A stretch of DNA of 43,579 nucleotides from Gnetum montanum (Eukaryota; Streptophyta; Gnetopsida; Gnetales; Gnetaceae), in the NCBI GenBank assembly GCA_015680685.1, contig MNCI01020719.1, positions 44,308 to 87,886 on the forward strand, written 5' to 3'. The position numbers and the translations under genes were made by a program. This document shows, piece by piece, positions 33,901 to 42,879 of the stretch; within the stretch, counting starts at the first letter, position 1; each line of letters starts with the position of its first letter. The notes under the pieces were generated by a model. That model was not told the origin of the DNA. It did no database searches and worked only from the letters and a program-made list of their open reading frames with translations.

Positions 33901-34216
33901 ATGCAATAGGTGTGTCCTTGAAACTTTGAGACAAAGATGCCTGTATGTAGCAACCACACAAGTAGTGGACACCCTGTGGTTGACAGCTAGTCGAAAGAGC
34001 AATCGACCAACATGCATGGAATGAACTAGGGGAATAACTCATGCCAAACATGAAGGCATAGATACATTGGAATATGAGCGTTGCCAACTTCCATCCCTTA
34101 ACCTGAAAACATCAATTGGGAGAAGTTGGACACTTTTAAGAAATTCAAACAGGTGCTCATTATTTCGAATCTTGCTCGTTCCATTTAGTCATGGGGGAGA
34201 TGGCCACATATGCTAA
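30978..34216 (+). pseudogene. gag-pro: gag-pro frame of element B (stops, frameshifts, protease site deleted)
   Basis: Starts MSSSSSSHKRN at 30978. DEYIPNFTFILHQDEQMRW and DLQGNIVLPP (31105-31200); His-rich and Arg/Glu-rich linker (31540-31850); capsid core RIPTRHQKDSQIKRLDMNN, FPRTLIKELESWYW and MLELFNNKYHMYSRVSNLH (31890-32200); HGYA then RDQLRHLIDGLRYETRRT (32285-32350); VVAKVDRIQDSLDSRFELVL (32560-32620); HPKGCCPI (32795); a Pro-rich stretch (33080-33260); GLVEDIVTIV and GNFPIIMERAWLS (33630-33755). Compared with C, about 80 bp carrying the D-L-G active site are missing near 33565. The frame ends SHGGDGHIC, TAA 34214-34216, as in C. Stops are mostly TAG/TAA at Gln sites, with a frameshift near 32510. 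Frames at 31516-31872 and on the minus strand here are shadows. Confidence 0.85.
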
Positions 34217-34244
34217 TCATTTGGGGCCCTTAGTTCTTTTTAGT

Positions 34245-34317
34245 TTTTGTTTTACACATTTTTTTACACATTTTTGTTTTACACATTTTTGTTTTACACA
34301 TTTTTTTTTACACATTT
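34245..34317. repeat. Minisatellite in element B
   Basis: About four tandem copies of a unit near ttttgttttacacatt, slightly variable in length. Element C has a shorter version at about 23240-23320 on the other strand. Confidence 0.75.
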
Positions 34318-35329
34318 CTTTAACTTTTCTTATTTTTTTTACATCGTTCATACTTTTTCATTGTGTGTGTGTGTGATCCATCTTGTAAGTTTGTCATCCA
34401 ATTAGTGTTCTTAATGATGGTATAAACTATTTTTCTATTGATTGCTAATGTTTGGTTTTTACCTTTAAGTCATGATGTTGATACTAAGGTATGTTTCTTT
34501 TAATATGGTAGGCAATGAGTTCACTTCATCCATACATCCACCAATTTCTATGGTCTCTCTCAGCTTGGAAATGTACAGTCCCTTTCTAAATAAGAACTAT
34601 AATGAATCAGTGACTGGGCATTTCTCAAACTAAGGAAGGACTCAAGGATTGAAAAGGGTGTGACTTCAAGGGAACTTGATGCATTTGTATTGGCCATTCT
34701 CTTGGGTGCTTGGATGTGTTCCTCTTGAGTTTTCTTACTATTTCAACGTTACCAAATTATCGAGAAGCTGAGTAAATAAACATAACAAAGTCTTTGCATG
34801 GTGTGGTTCTCATGTATAAATACATAAAAAAAATGGTGAGAATTCAAAGCACACCCCTTAGACGGAATAATCATTTGGGCTATAAGCACTAGTTATGGAA
34901 CTCAAAATAAAAATGTTCCCTCTAACTAAAGCCCTTCTCGCTTCCCATTCTCTCCTCCTTGTTTCATTGGAATGGTGGTGACTCTTGGGTGAAGGCATTC
35001 TTGTTACCTCAAGGGGATGGATTGGTCGAATGCATTAATGCAAAGTTACTGGAAGTGGTTTGTTTGAGGTCGGACTTGGAATGGGATCTACTAAGTCACA
35101 GTAATCATGAACTACACAAGGGGCTATACACCCCCTTGTTCTTGGGATTCCATTCCATTCTCTCCTCTCCATCCTTCTCTCCATTATTCACCTCATTACC
35201 GGTTATATCATTAGTATATATTTTGGTTGACGCATTTTTTTCTTTTTGGTAAATTCTTGTGGTTAGGAGTTTAACTCTTGTTCCAAATGACATTCCCAGA
35301 GCCTACAGACTCTTTGAATGTGGGTTTGT

Positions 35330-35385
35330 CAAGGCATTAAGGGCATGAGCCTGCTTTGGGGAGGACCCATTGACATTCCTATTTG
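35330..35385 (+). other. Conserved noncoding cassette, B copy
   Basis: aaggcattaagggcatgagc then ctgctttggggaggaccca. Nearly identical in C and recognisable in E and F. Confidence 0.7.
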
Positions 35386-35546
35386 GTGCACCAGTTAACT
35401 TCTTTCCCTTAACATTTTTGCAATCTATATTATTTTGTTCATTTTCATATTGACATCCATTTCACCAATGTTATAGTTGTCTCTTTTTCTCCATCTTCCT
35501 TGTTCCTTTTCTTTTTCCATTCTCTCGCTATCGAAGGTTCACGATT

Positions 35547-35561
35547 AATCATGGGGGTATG
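35547..35561 (+). promoter_or_regulatory. Internal polypurine tract copy of element B
   Basis: aatcatgggggtatg is identical to 36087-36101, which spans the terminal PPT and the first bases of the 3' LTR, and is 540 bp upstream of it. A third related string, agtcatgggggagatg, lies in the last gag-pro codons (34187-34202). Confidence 0.55.
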
Positions 35562-36088
35562 GGGCCCAATTTTTTCAATTTTCTCCTAACCCCTACACCT
35601 TTGATAGTCATCAATATTATATCTCCAGACTTGTATCAGCCATATCACAACTCAACCAATGGACCTTTCACTGAAGCAAGGTATCAACTACATTGAAATT
35701 CATTTACCCTTGCTAATATAAAGACTGTGTTATGTGTGCAGATGGCAATCATGAAACAACGGATTAGATCTGGAGAGGACACTTGGAATGGAGCAGTGCT
35801 AAAGCAGTTATGCAAGGAGTAAGATCGATGGTGCGCTTATGGATGGACAACAAAAAGTGCAATCTTGGCATTGGTAGTAGCAAAACTTCTTTCTCTCCCT
35901 TTCTCAACTACGAATTAAGGCCTAATGTCAATGTAATAAGGTGTTCACTCTTGTTGTCGTGAACACCAGTTTTGTCTTGTCTTTTAATGATGATCCGTTC
36001 ACATGTCATCCTATTAGTTCCATTTGAGTCAATAATCCCATACCATCCCAATATTTTGTAAATAACTCGAGGATGAGTTTTTATTCAA

Positions 36089-36099
36089 TCATGGGGGTA
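36089..36099 (+). promoter_or_regulatory. Terminal polypurine tract of element B
   Basis: tcatgggggta directly precedes the LTR start TGATGGG at 36100; the same in C on the minus strand. Confidence 0.8.
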
Positions 36100-36913
36100 T
36101 GATGGGAAGCGATATCACATGGGCCACGATATCACGTCTGCCGCAATATTGCATCCCATGCGATATTTCGTACGCGATATCGCGGTGCGCCGCCAAGTTT
36201 ATAAATAATAGGTGGCTCTCCCTTGTTTTCCATCTAGGCCTAGACCCTTAGTGAAACTCTGGCAGTTTTACCTCTCCAGAGATAGAATATTTTCCATGTG
36301 CCCGCAGTAGGAGCTCCAAAGTGAACGGATCTTTATTCGACAAAATATTGTACCTGAACACATATTTGTGTATGACAATAAAGATGAACTTCTTGGATAA
36401 ACCTTGCAGTGCATGGAATAGGCTAATTAGGACTTTATTTACTATTTATCATTTAATCACTTTATTAGTTAATTAAATCTCTCTCAACCCTTCTCTCCTA
36501 GTTAAGTGCCTCAATACGACTGCTTCGAGCACGTGCGTTATGCTTGGTGATCCTAGCAACGATTAGCATTTGGTAATCAAGGTTGCATCAATTCAGGGTG
36601 TGAACGGTAAGTGGGAACGGATGTTGACGCTAGTTTAATTAAGGCTTATTTAGTTAGTTAAAGTTAGCCAATTAGTCTCTTCAACCCTTCACCTCACAAG
36701 CATAGGAGATAAAATTGAAAAGCTATAAAAATCATATACCTCAGACTTACTTAACCATACACTGTGAAAAATACAAGTCTGGGAAGACAACGAATAATTA
36801 ACCTTAAGTGTTCCATGAGGCATGTAGGCACTTAGTCTACGGAGTTCGACCGGATCGTGCATGTTACGCTCGTATTCGTATGGTTGAGTGTAGGGGTACC
36901 TTGCCACTCATCA
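36100..36913 (+). repeat. 3' LTR of element B
   Basis: 814 bp, TGATGGGAAGC to CCACTCATCA. Palindromes at 36109, 36126, 36143, 36160 and 36174 (17, 17, 17, 14 bp apart), TATA box tataaata at 36200-36207, AATAAAG near 36378. Close to the 5' LTR outside the U3 array, where unit order differs. Confidence 0.92.
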
Positions 36914-36918
36914 CTAAC
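36914..36918. repeat. Target-site duplication of element B, right copy
   Basis: ctaac, identical to 30121-30125. Confidence 0.92.
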
Positions 36919-37048
36919 ATAAAATACTAGTAAAATATAATATATTGTTAACATAACATGTTAAATATACCCTTATGCTTAAGAACCAAGTTTGATGAAA
37001 ATAAATAATAATATAAGATTCCATATTCAAAACATTGGGGGTGTTATA

Positions 37049-38210
37049 GGAGTGATGAAGCTCATGGAATATTCCAATTAGGTACAAATTTGCACAACTT
37101 TTAGTTTTTTATCTTAGCCTACTATAGCTAGGCATTAGACAATGTTAGCATCACCTTAGTAGTAATGGGCTTAGATTGAATTGTAGTAATACTTTTTGGA
37201 ATGTCAAAGACATCCTCAAGAATTTTCCTACTTCTCAACATTTTTTCTAATGCTTCTTCATGATTTTCTATGATCATGCCTCTATTTCTTCAAATTCCCA
37301 TCCTTGCAGACACTTGGATATCTTTTATGGTAGTGAAATTCATGATTGGTGTTGCAGGGATTTTGAAAGCTTCTGTCACATAGTTAGCAATGATCTTTGT
37401 AATAGGCTCTTAAACTTTATGTGGCATCATCACAATAGTCACATCATTCTTTAATTCCAACATGATAAAGAAGAATGCAACATTGTCAAATATTTTAGGA
37501 TATTCTTCTATTGGCAATGTAACTACTATCTTTCTCAACCTTACCATTGGATTGATGTGGTAGGTTATGATCTTAAAGTATATCTTTTCTACTTGCATCA
37601 ATGAACTAAATGCCTTATGGTCCACACCATAGATCCTTTGAATCCATTTAGTCTTGATGTTAGTATAAGAATGCATGGATACTTTTGGAACCTCAATCCA
37701 TATTTAAAATTCCTAGGGCATTCGTAATGGCATCTACTAAGTAATATCATGATACCCTTGATTTTGACTATTACATACTCTTATTGGTTGTTCTAGAAGA
37801 GGTGGATTTCTTCCAAATATCACTTCCCATTGGTTAACAATGCAAGCTAAAGAGAAGAGGTTTGCAATTTCTCTCACAGCTCTTAAGGCAAAAACTTCAA
37901 AATTTATCTAAAGTTAGGCTCTAGAAAGATAATTCTAGAGACTATGTTATCCTTGATAATACCTAGGAAGGTATCTATAAGGATCACCTTCAAGTTTGAT
38001 GAGGATGAAGGTATCTCCCCCTACATAGATTATCCTATTTGCACCATGGAAATTTGCCTTATGAATTGCACCTTCAACTCCTCATGTGCTAGTCTTATTG
38101 CATGTAATTCCTAATATTGTGGCTCTTGACCACATCCACATCAATGTCTAGTTTGCCTAGGCCTTTTCTCTCTTGGTTTTGATGGTCCTTCTATCTCAAT
38201 AATGCATTTT
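37049..38210 (-). pseudogene. ORF3 of element E, N-terminal part
   Basis: Minus strand. A basic start (EGPSKPREKRPRQTRH near 38190-38140; the ATG seems lost), then IQRIYGVDHKAFSSLMQVEK and IYFKIITYHI (37560-37640), which align with LQRAYKTIDK and EKIYFKIKAYHIF of F ORF3. EEALEKMLRSRKILEDVFDI and TIQSKPI (37260-37165) align with EDILD..L.TRQVMHKLFDI of F. The frame meets H at 37049 and resumes at 27770. The longest open piece is 37410-37676. Confidence 0.72.
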
Positions 38211-38640
38211 AGTACCATCTACAATCATCTAAGGACTAATTATTAGTTTTTGAAATATTTTTTAAATGATTTTAATACTTATCAATCCCTTCGTTTCAAT
38301 TAAATTTTGAAAATATAACATTTAAGGATTAGACAATTGTTATTTCTACATTCTTGAGGTCCTAATGCAACTATATCATCAAATTATTAGTATATTTTTA
38401 TTTTTATCATTAGTTACCTTTGATGTTCAAAAACTGGGATGTCTGAAAATATTTTGTAATTATGCCTAGTGGCTTTTATGTTAAAGAGCTCAACTTCAAA
38501 AGCTTATAGGTTTTTGAACAAGTGAAATCAGAGGTATGATTCGTAAGATATCACTTATAGAAGACTCTAGGTATTCAGAATGACAAAAGCTCCCTTAGAG
38601 TTGGATGCAATATGTAAAAAATGAAGAGGGGAAGAATTGA

Positions 38641-38714
38641 TATTTATAAATTTTTCATTGTGATGTCATAGCTATGATGTCTCAAGTGGTTACAATGTTG
38701 TAGCTATGACGTCA
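38641..38714 (-). promoter_or_regulatory. Possible internal promoter ahead of ORF3 in element E
   Basis: On the minus strand: tgacgtcatagctac (38714-38700), then acatcatagctatgacatca (38682-38663) and a TATA box tttataaata (38650-38641). TGACGTCA is a perfect palindrome of the bZIP-site type. F has the same dyad-then-TATA order at 13059-13103. It lies about 430 bp upstream of ORF3. Confidence 0.5.
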
Positions 38715-39059
38715 AAACTCCATAACTCCATCTTTTTCTTTGGAATTTTCTGCAAATTTTTGAGGGTTTCTAATGCTCAAATTTGAGGGTTGGAAGGGTT
38801 TTGAGCTTTGAAGGGAATCTAAGACCTTTCATGAGTTTTGATGATGCTTCAAGGTACATGGAAATCATGAACTTTAGGTGTTTTAAGCTTCAAAATTAGC
38901 TAAGAATTAAAGATTTTTAGAGAGAAATTAAAGAATGTTCAAGAAAAAATCCAATCTTTTCAAGGAGAACTGGATGCCTATATGATATGTGAAGGTAGAG
39001 ATGCTACCCATGATGTCCTAGAGTATGTGATACCAATCCTTTGATATGCTTTACAATAG

Positions 39060-39140
39060 TTATATAAGTGGATCCTTCCCAAAGTAGGCTTCTACCCATA
39101 ATGCCCTTGTATAACCAATTCTCTAGGTGTTTGTGGACAC
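39060..39140 (-). other. Conserved noncoding cassette, E copy
   Basis: Minus strand: ttatacaagggcattatggg then agcctactttgggaaggatc, cacttatataact. Same order and similar position to F 12690-12775. Confidence 0.65.
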
Positions 39141-39579
39141 CATAGAAATTAAATGTGAATTAGGTCCTTATTCCAATATAGACATGTCTATTATGGTTGG
39201 AATTTTGCACTATGGTAAAGAAAACCATTAAATTCATAATTATGGCATGCTTGTGAGATGAAATGAGGTTAGATGGGATCAGAGAAATGGAACATGAGGC
39301 ACCTTACCTTGGTCAAAATTGATCTTGCATGTAAGGTGTAATTAAAACTATTGTTAAATTTATATGTTAGGATTTTAAACCAAATCTATTTATTTACTAG
39401 TGACATCACATTGCATAAACCTGGATCCACCACCATGAAATCAACTAAGCACCACATGAAAATATTACTACTCAAACAAGAAAAATTAAGGGGGTGTTGG
39501 AACCTGAAATAAGAGAAACAAAGGTACACCCCAAGATATGTAGTGCAATTAGAACTTTATATAACTCAACATTGTCCAT

Positions 39580-39640
39580 GAGAATTGAACCCATAACATG
39601 GAGCGTCCAAATCAAGTGTCTTATCACTAGGCTAAAACAT
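39580..39640 (-). repeat. tRNA-like (SINE head) sequence
   Basis: Minus strand A-box tagcctagtgataag (39634-39620) and B-box tgggttcaattc (39593-39582). Spacing as in a tRNA gene, but no clear acceptor stem. Confidence 0.5.
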
Positions 39641-39928
39641 CATTGTTAAATAAGAAAAATTGAGAAATATGTCTTTCTCATAGCATAACAAGGGAATAAT
39701 TGTTTTGAAAAAATATTTCCCAAATATAATAAAACATGAGTGATAGTGCATGAACATGAGACTAGTGGGACTCATGGTGGAAGTTTAAGAAATAAAAAAA
39801 ATATCCTTGATGTTACATTCTTTTTCAATTCTCTTGGTCCTTCTCACTTTAAGGTCAAATGATCATTAAAGGAATAATTATGCATGATAGTGAGATTGCA
39901 ACATAATTCTCATGATAATAATGAGGTA

Positions 39929-39985
39929 TTAGCTTAGTGGTAAGAGTCTTATCTTGGTAACCTTAGTTACATGTTTGATTCCACT
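39929..39985 (+). repeat. tRNA-like (SINE head) sequence
   Basis: A-box ttagcttagtggtaagag (39929-39946) and B-box tgtttgattcc (39972-39982). It faces the opposite way to the previous copy, about 300 bp off. Confidence 0.5.
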
Positions 39986-40328
39986 AGCCCACATTGAGTT
40001 ATAAATTAAAATGAATTCTAAAATTAGTCCAATAGATCTAAAGGGTCTCAAAAGATGCAAGTGAAAAATTTCAATTTTAGTTTCAATTCAATGATCTAAT
40101 ACTATAGAAAAAAATTTGAACACAAAAAGTTAATTCTTACACATTGTTAGTAAATTTATTAATTGAAAATATTGTAAATGCATGAAATAAAAAATTATAT
40201 AAAAATTGTCAACTAAGAATAAATGAAAAAAAAGGAAAGAATTAGAAAATATAAAGAGATTGGAAAATGACAAAAACTTGTAAAACAAAAATGTAAAAAT
40301 CTCACACAACTCTTAATATCAAATGAAG

Positions 40329-41800
40329 GTATCTCCCCCACAACTAAGGTTCAAGGAGGAGATATGAAAGATGGACTAGGAGACAAAAATTATGATAGGG
40401 GTTGAAGTAGGAATGGCTTTCCTAGATTTCTTAGATGGTTTAATTTATTATATGTTGACTAATATGGGTTTTTGTGGGATAGACAAGTGGTAAATTTACA
40501 TAGCGTTAGACCTATAAATATGTGTACAATAGACAAGCCTTTCCAAAATGTCTAGAATTTTGTTCATTGAGGCATATGATTTGGTTTATAATAGAGGACT
40601 TTATCACCAAGTTGAAGGTTTAAGTGTCTAATTTTAAGATTATGTTTTTGTTTATTATAGAGATTGTGTACTTCATTATGCATTAGGACAATCATTTTGT
40701 TTTTATCTAACACATTTAAATTCATTAAGAATTCTCGTTATGCTAGGGTTAGGTCTAAGTTTAAGTCACAGGTAATGAATAGTGTACAGAGTTTAACTTG
40801 GATGAGTAATTTTGGCTATTTTCCTTACATTAGTTTATAAGGAGAGTATTCTATAGGAAGTTTCCAAGTGGACCTATATGCCCATAAAACATCATTAAGC
40901 TTGGTACACCAATCTTTCCTATATCTACTAATAGTTGATGAAAGTATTTGGGTTATTTCCTTATTTATGACTTTAGCTTGACCATTAGCTTAAGGATGCT
41001 ATGATTTGGTTAATTAATAATAAATCCCTAAATGTTGCATACACTTTTTGAATGTTAGCATGGTGAAGTGTGTGTCATTTTCTGAGATAAGAATGCATGG
41101 CACACCAAACCTATTTACCACTTACTACTCAAAGAACTTAGTAATAGTTGCTACAATGTAATTAATAATTGTAGTTACTTCAACACACTTCATATAATAA
41201 TTCATAGCAACAATTATATATAATGTTTCATTTGATAAAGGTATGATGGAATCCATAAAGTTAATTTTTCAAAGATTAAAGGGCTCTAAGTGCTGGATCC
41301 ACTACTACAGTTTCCTAGAATGAGTTATAATCCCATCATCTCTTTGACAATGGTTACAAGATATGAAAAAGTGATGTGCAGTTCTAAAGAATGTTGGCCA
41401 AATATAACCAACTATGAGAGAATTTTGATGGTCATCCTTCTTCCTGAATATTGGTCATTACATAGTCCTTCATGCACATCTTGAAGAACTTTTAAGTGGT
41501 TCTACTTTGGAATACACCAAGAAACTAGATCATCTACATAGATTTTATAGAATTTTTCCTCTATTTCTAGGTTGAGTTTAATCTAATGTAGAAATTGCAG
41601 GGTCCTATGTTTATCTTATTCATAAGGAACTTTTTGTTCCTTTAAATAGGTGAGGTAATCATAAAACCAAGGAGTGATTATTGATGAGAAAACTTTAGTT
41701 TTATTTACAAATAGTAGTTTGTTTAGGAACTAACTAGATAAGGACTCTTCATCAACCTTGTCATCCCATTGTAACCAAAAGAGGTGATACCTTCTTATCA
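40329..41800 (-). pseudogene. pol: Integrase region of element E
   Basis: Minus strand. FGVPCILISENDTHF (about 41110-41070) covers the second catalytic Asp, here apparently Glu. HP(stop)ANGQAKVINKEITQIL (about 41010-40955) covers the third position with Lys. RYRKDWCTKLNDVLWAYRST then WKLPIEY (40925-40850) follows as in F. The frame runs out beside agttgtgggggagat near 40330. Many stops. Confidence 0.78.
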
Positions 41801-42879
41801 ATCATTATGATGTTGAACTCTTACAAGATTACCAATCATTCAATGATCCAAAGGATTTACTATTGGCTTGTTCATTAAGAATTAGATTGCACTATGGTTT
41901 GTATGCATAACCACCAAATAGTCAAGCACATAGTACCTAAACTTTTTAAGTGCATACACCACTATCATCAACTTCTTTTCTGTTGTGGTGTAATTGAGTT
42001 GTATACTTGTAATACTCCTACTTGCATAGTGGATATAGTATGAACATTTTTTCTCATCTAATTATGTAAGCATTGCTCCTAAAGCATAAGTGGATGCTTT
42101 TACCATGATATGAAAAGGGTTAGACTAGTTTAGTGCTCATAGAATTTTAGTCTTTATAAGCCTTTACTTGAGGACTTCAATAATTTTTCATAATCTTCTA
42201 TCTAAATGAAAGGTGTATTCTTATTCATGAGTTACATCAATGATTTTGCAATCTTAGAGAAGTTCTTAATAAAGCACTTATAGTACATAGTGTATTCAAA
42301 GAATGGCCTCACCTCTTTCATTTTTTAAGGTCTTTGGATGATTTCTTGGGTTATTTTTGATTTTTTAAGGATCCATTTCAATGCCTCTTTCAAAAATCTA
42401 GTGCCCTAAGATAATGTGTTTCTAGATCATGAGATGGCTCTTCTACCAATTAAGAGGTTTTTCTTTGCACAACTCTTGAGTACTTACTCTAGGTAGTCTA
42501 ATGCTTACTCAAAGTCTAACTCAATGGTGGAGAAGTCATCTATGAAGACTTTCATACGATTGTAAATCTGCTTATGGACTAAGTTAAGAATTAAGTATTG
42601 GAATGTTATAGGGATGTTGCACAAACCAAATAACATCTTCTTATATGAAAAACTCCCTCAAGGACTTGTAAATGTTGTCTTTTCCTAATTTTCTAGAGCA
42701 ATTTGAACTTGGTTATAGCCACCACAATATCTCCTTATAATTGTGTCTAGCTCTTATGTCCAACACTTAGTCAACAAATGGTAATGAAAAATGGTCCTTG
42801 AAGGTAGCCATTTTTAACAATATGAAATGGACACAAATTCATCATTAACAGCTTTCTTTGTAAGCACGATGATGAGTGG
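41800..42879 (-). pseudogene. pol: Reverse transcriptase and RNase H of element E, cut by LTR D
   Basis: Minus strand. From 42879: IIVLTKKAVNDEFVSI, FKDHF near 42800, then LFGLCNIP (about 42640-42615) and FIDDFS (about 42548-42530, catalytic Y/F-x-D-D strand). RNase H: ASTYALGAML (42095-42065) and KKLMIVVYALKKFRYYVLDY (41985-41925), HTNHSAI (about 41915-41890). It aligns with F 9270-10280. RT begins abruptly at LTR D, so the N-terminal RT, protease and gag should lie beyond D. Confidence 0.8.

Larger units (their letters stand above)
34217..36088 (+). other. 3' noncoding region of element B
   Basis: Contains a minisatellite (34245-34317), GT repeat near 34362, a stretch matching the F spacer (about 34640-34690), a block open in the same frame as C (34959-35252, VECINAKLLEVVCLRSDLEW and HELHKGLY), the conserved cassette (35330-35385), an internal PPT copy (35547-35561), and a second block shared with C (35740-35965) preceded by tgtgtgcag that looks like a splice acceptor. 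I recognise no protein family in either block. Confidence 0.6.
30126..36913 (+). mobile_element. Element B: non-autonomous LTR retrotransposon inserted in H
   Basis: 6788 bp as assembled, plus strand, exact ctaac duplications. 5' LTR 30126-30834 (with an N gap), perfect tRNA-Asp primer site, gag-pro frame 30978-34216, noncoding part to the PPT, 3' LTR 36100-36913. No RT, RNase H or integrase. Against F it looks like a deletion derivative: after protease the frame joins the last codons of pol, and the post-pol spacer of F (gaaaagggtgtg... and the cassette) follows. ORF3 is also absent. It sits in the deepest nesting level (E, then H, then B) and has the best kept PBS, so it is among the youngest here. 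Confidence 0.92.
27771..37048. mobile_element. Element H: probable solo LTR of an unrelated family, split by element B
   Basis: Without element B, about 2.49 kb remain (27771-30125 and 36919-37048). The left end is TGTTACATCCCAAAATTT and the right end is attgggggtgttata, short inverted termini of the TGTTACA...TGTTACA type common in plant LTRs, with the last C changed to T. Near-matching 5-bp duplications flank it, and E ORF3 resumes on both sides. No coding domain is seen, which suits a solo LTR. It contains two tRNA-derived SINE-like repeats. The family is not identified and the orientation is unknown. Confidence 0.6.
38211..40328 (-). other. Post-pol spacer of element E
   Basis: Noncoding, collinear with F 11860-13690 in reverse. 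Holds a possible internal promoter (38641-38714), the conserved cassette (39060-39140) and two tRNA-like SINE heads (39580-39640, 39929-39982). Confidence 0.65.
18592..42879 (-). mobile_element. Element E: second autonomous copy of the F family, split by C, H/B and D
   Basis: On the minus strand this element runs RT (interrupted at 42879) - RNase H - INT - spacer - ORF3 - LTR, the same order as F. It is present in three pieces: 42879-37049, 27770-27642 and 20669-18592, about 8.0 kb in all. The breaks coincide with TSD-flanked insertions: H between 27770 and 37049 (agagt/ggagt), C between 20669 and 27637 (tctag twice) and LTR D at 42880. Across both ORF3 breaks the protein similarity to F continues in register. 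The gag and 5' LTR should lie right of the window. It is the oldest identifiable host for the insertions. Confidence 0.82.

Noticed and set aside
39929-39985. A functional tRNA gene
   Set aside because: A- and B-boxes are present, but I could not pair an acceptor stem or find a plausible anticodon arm; a SINE head is the simpler reading.
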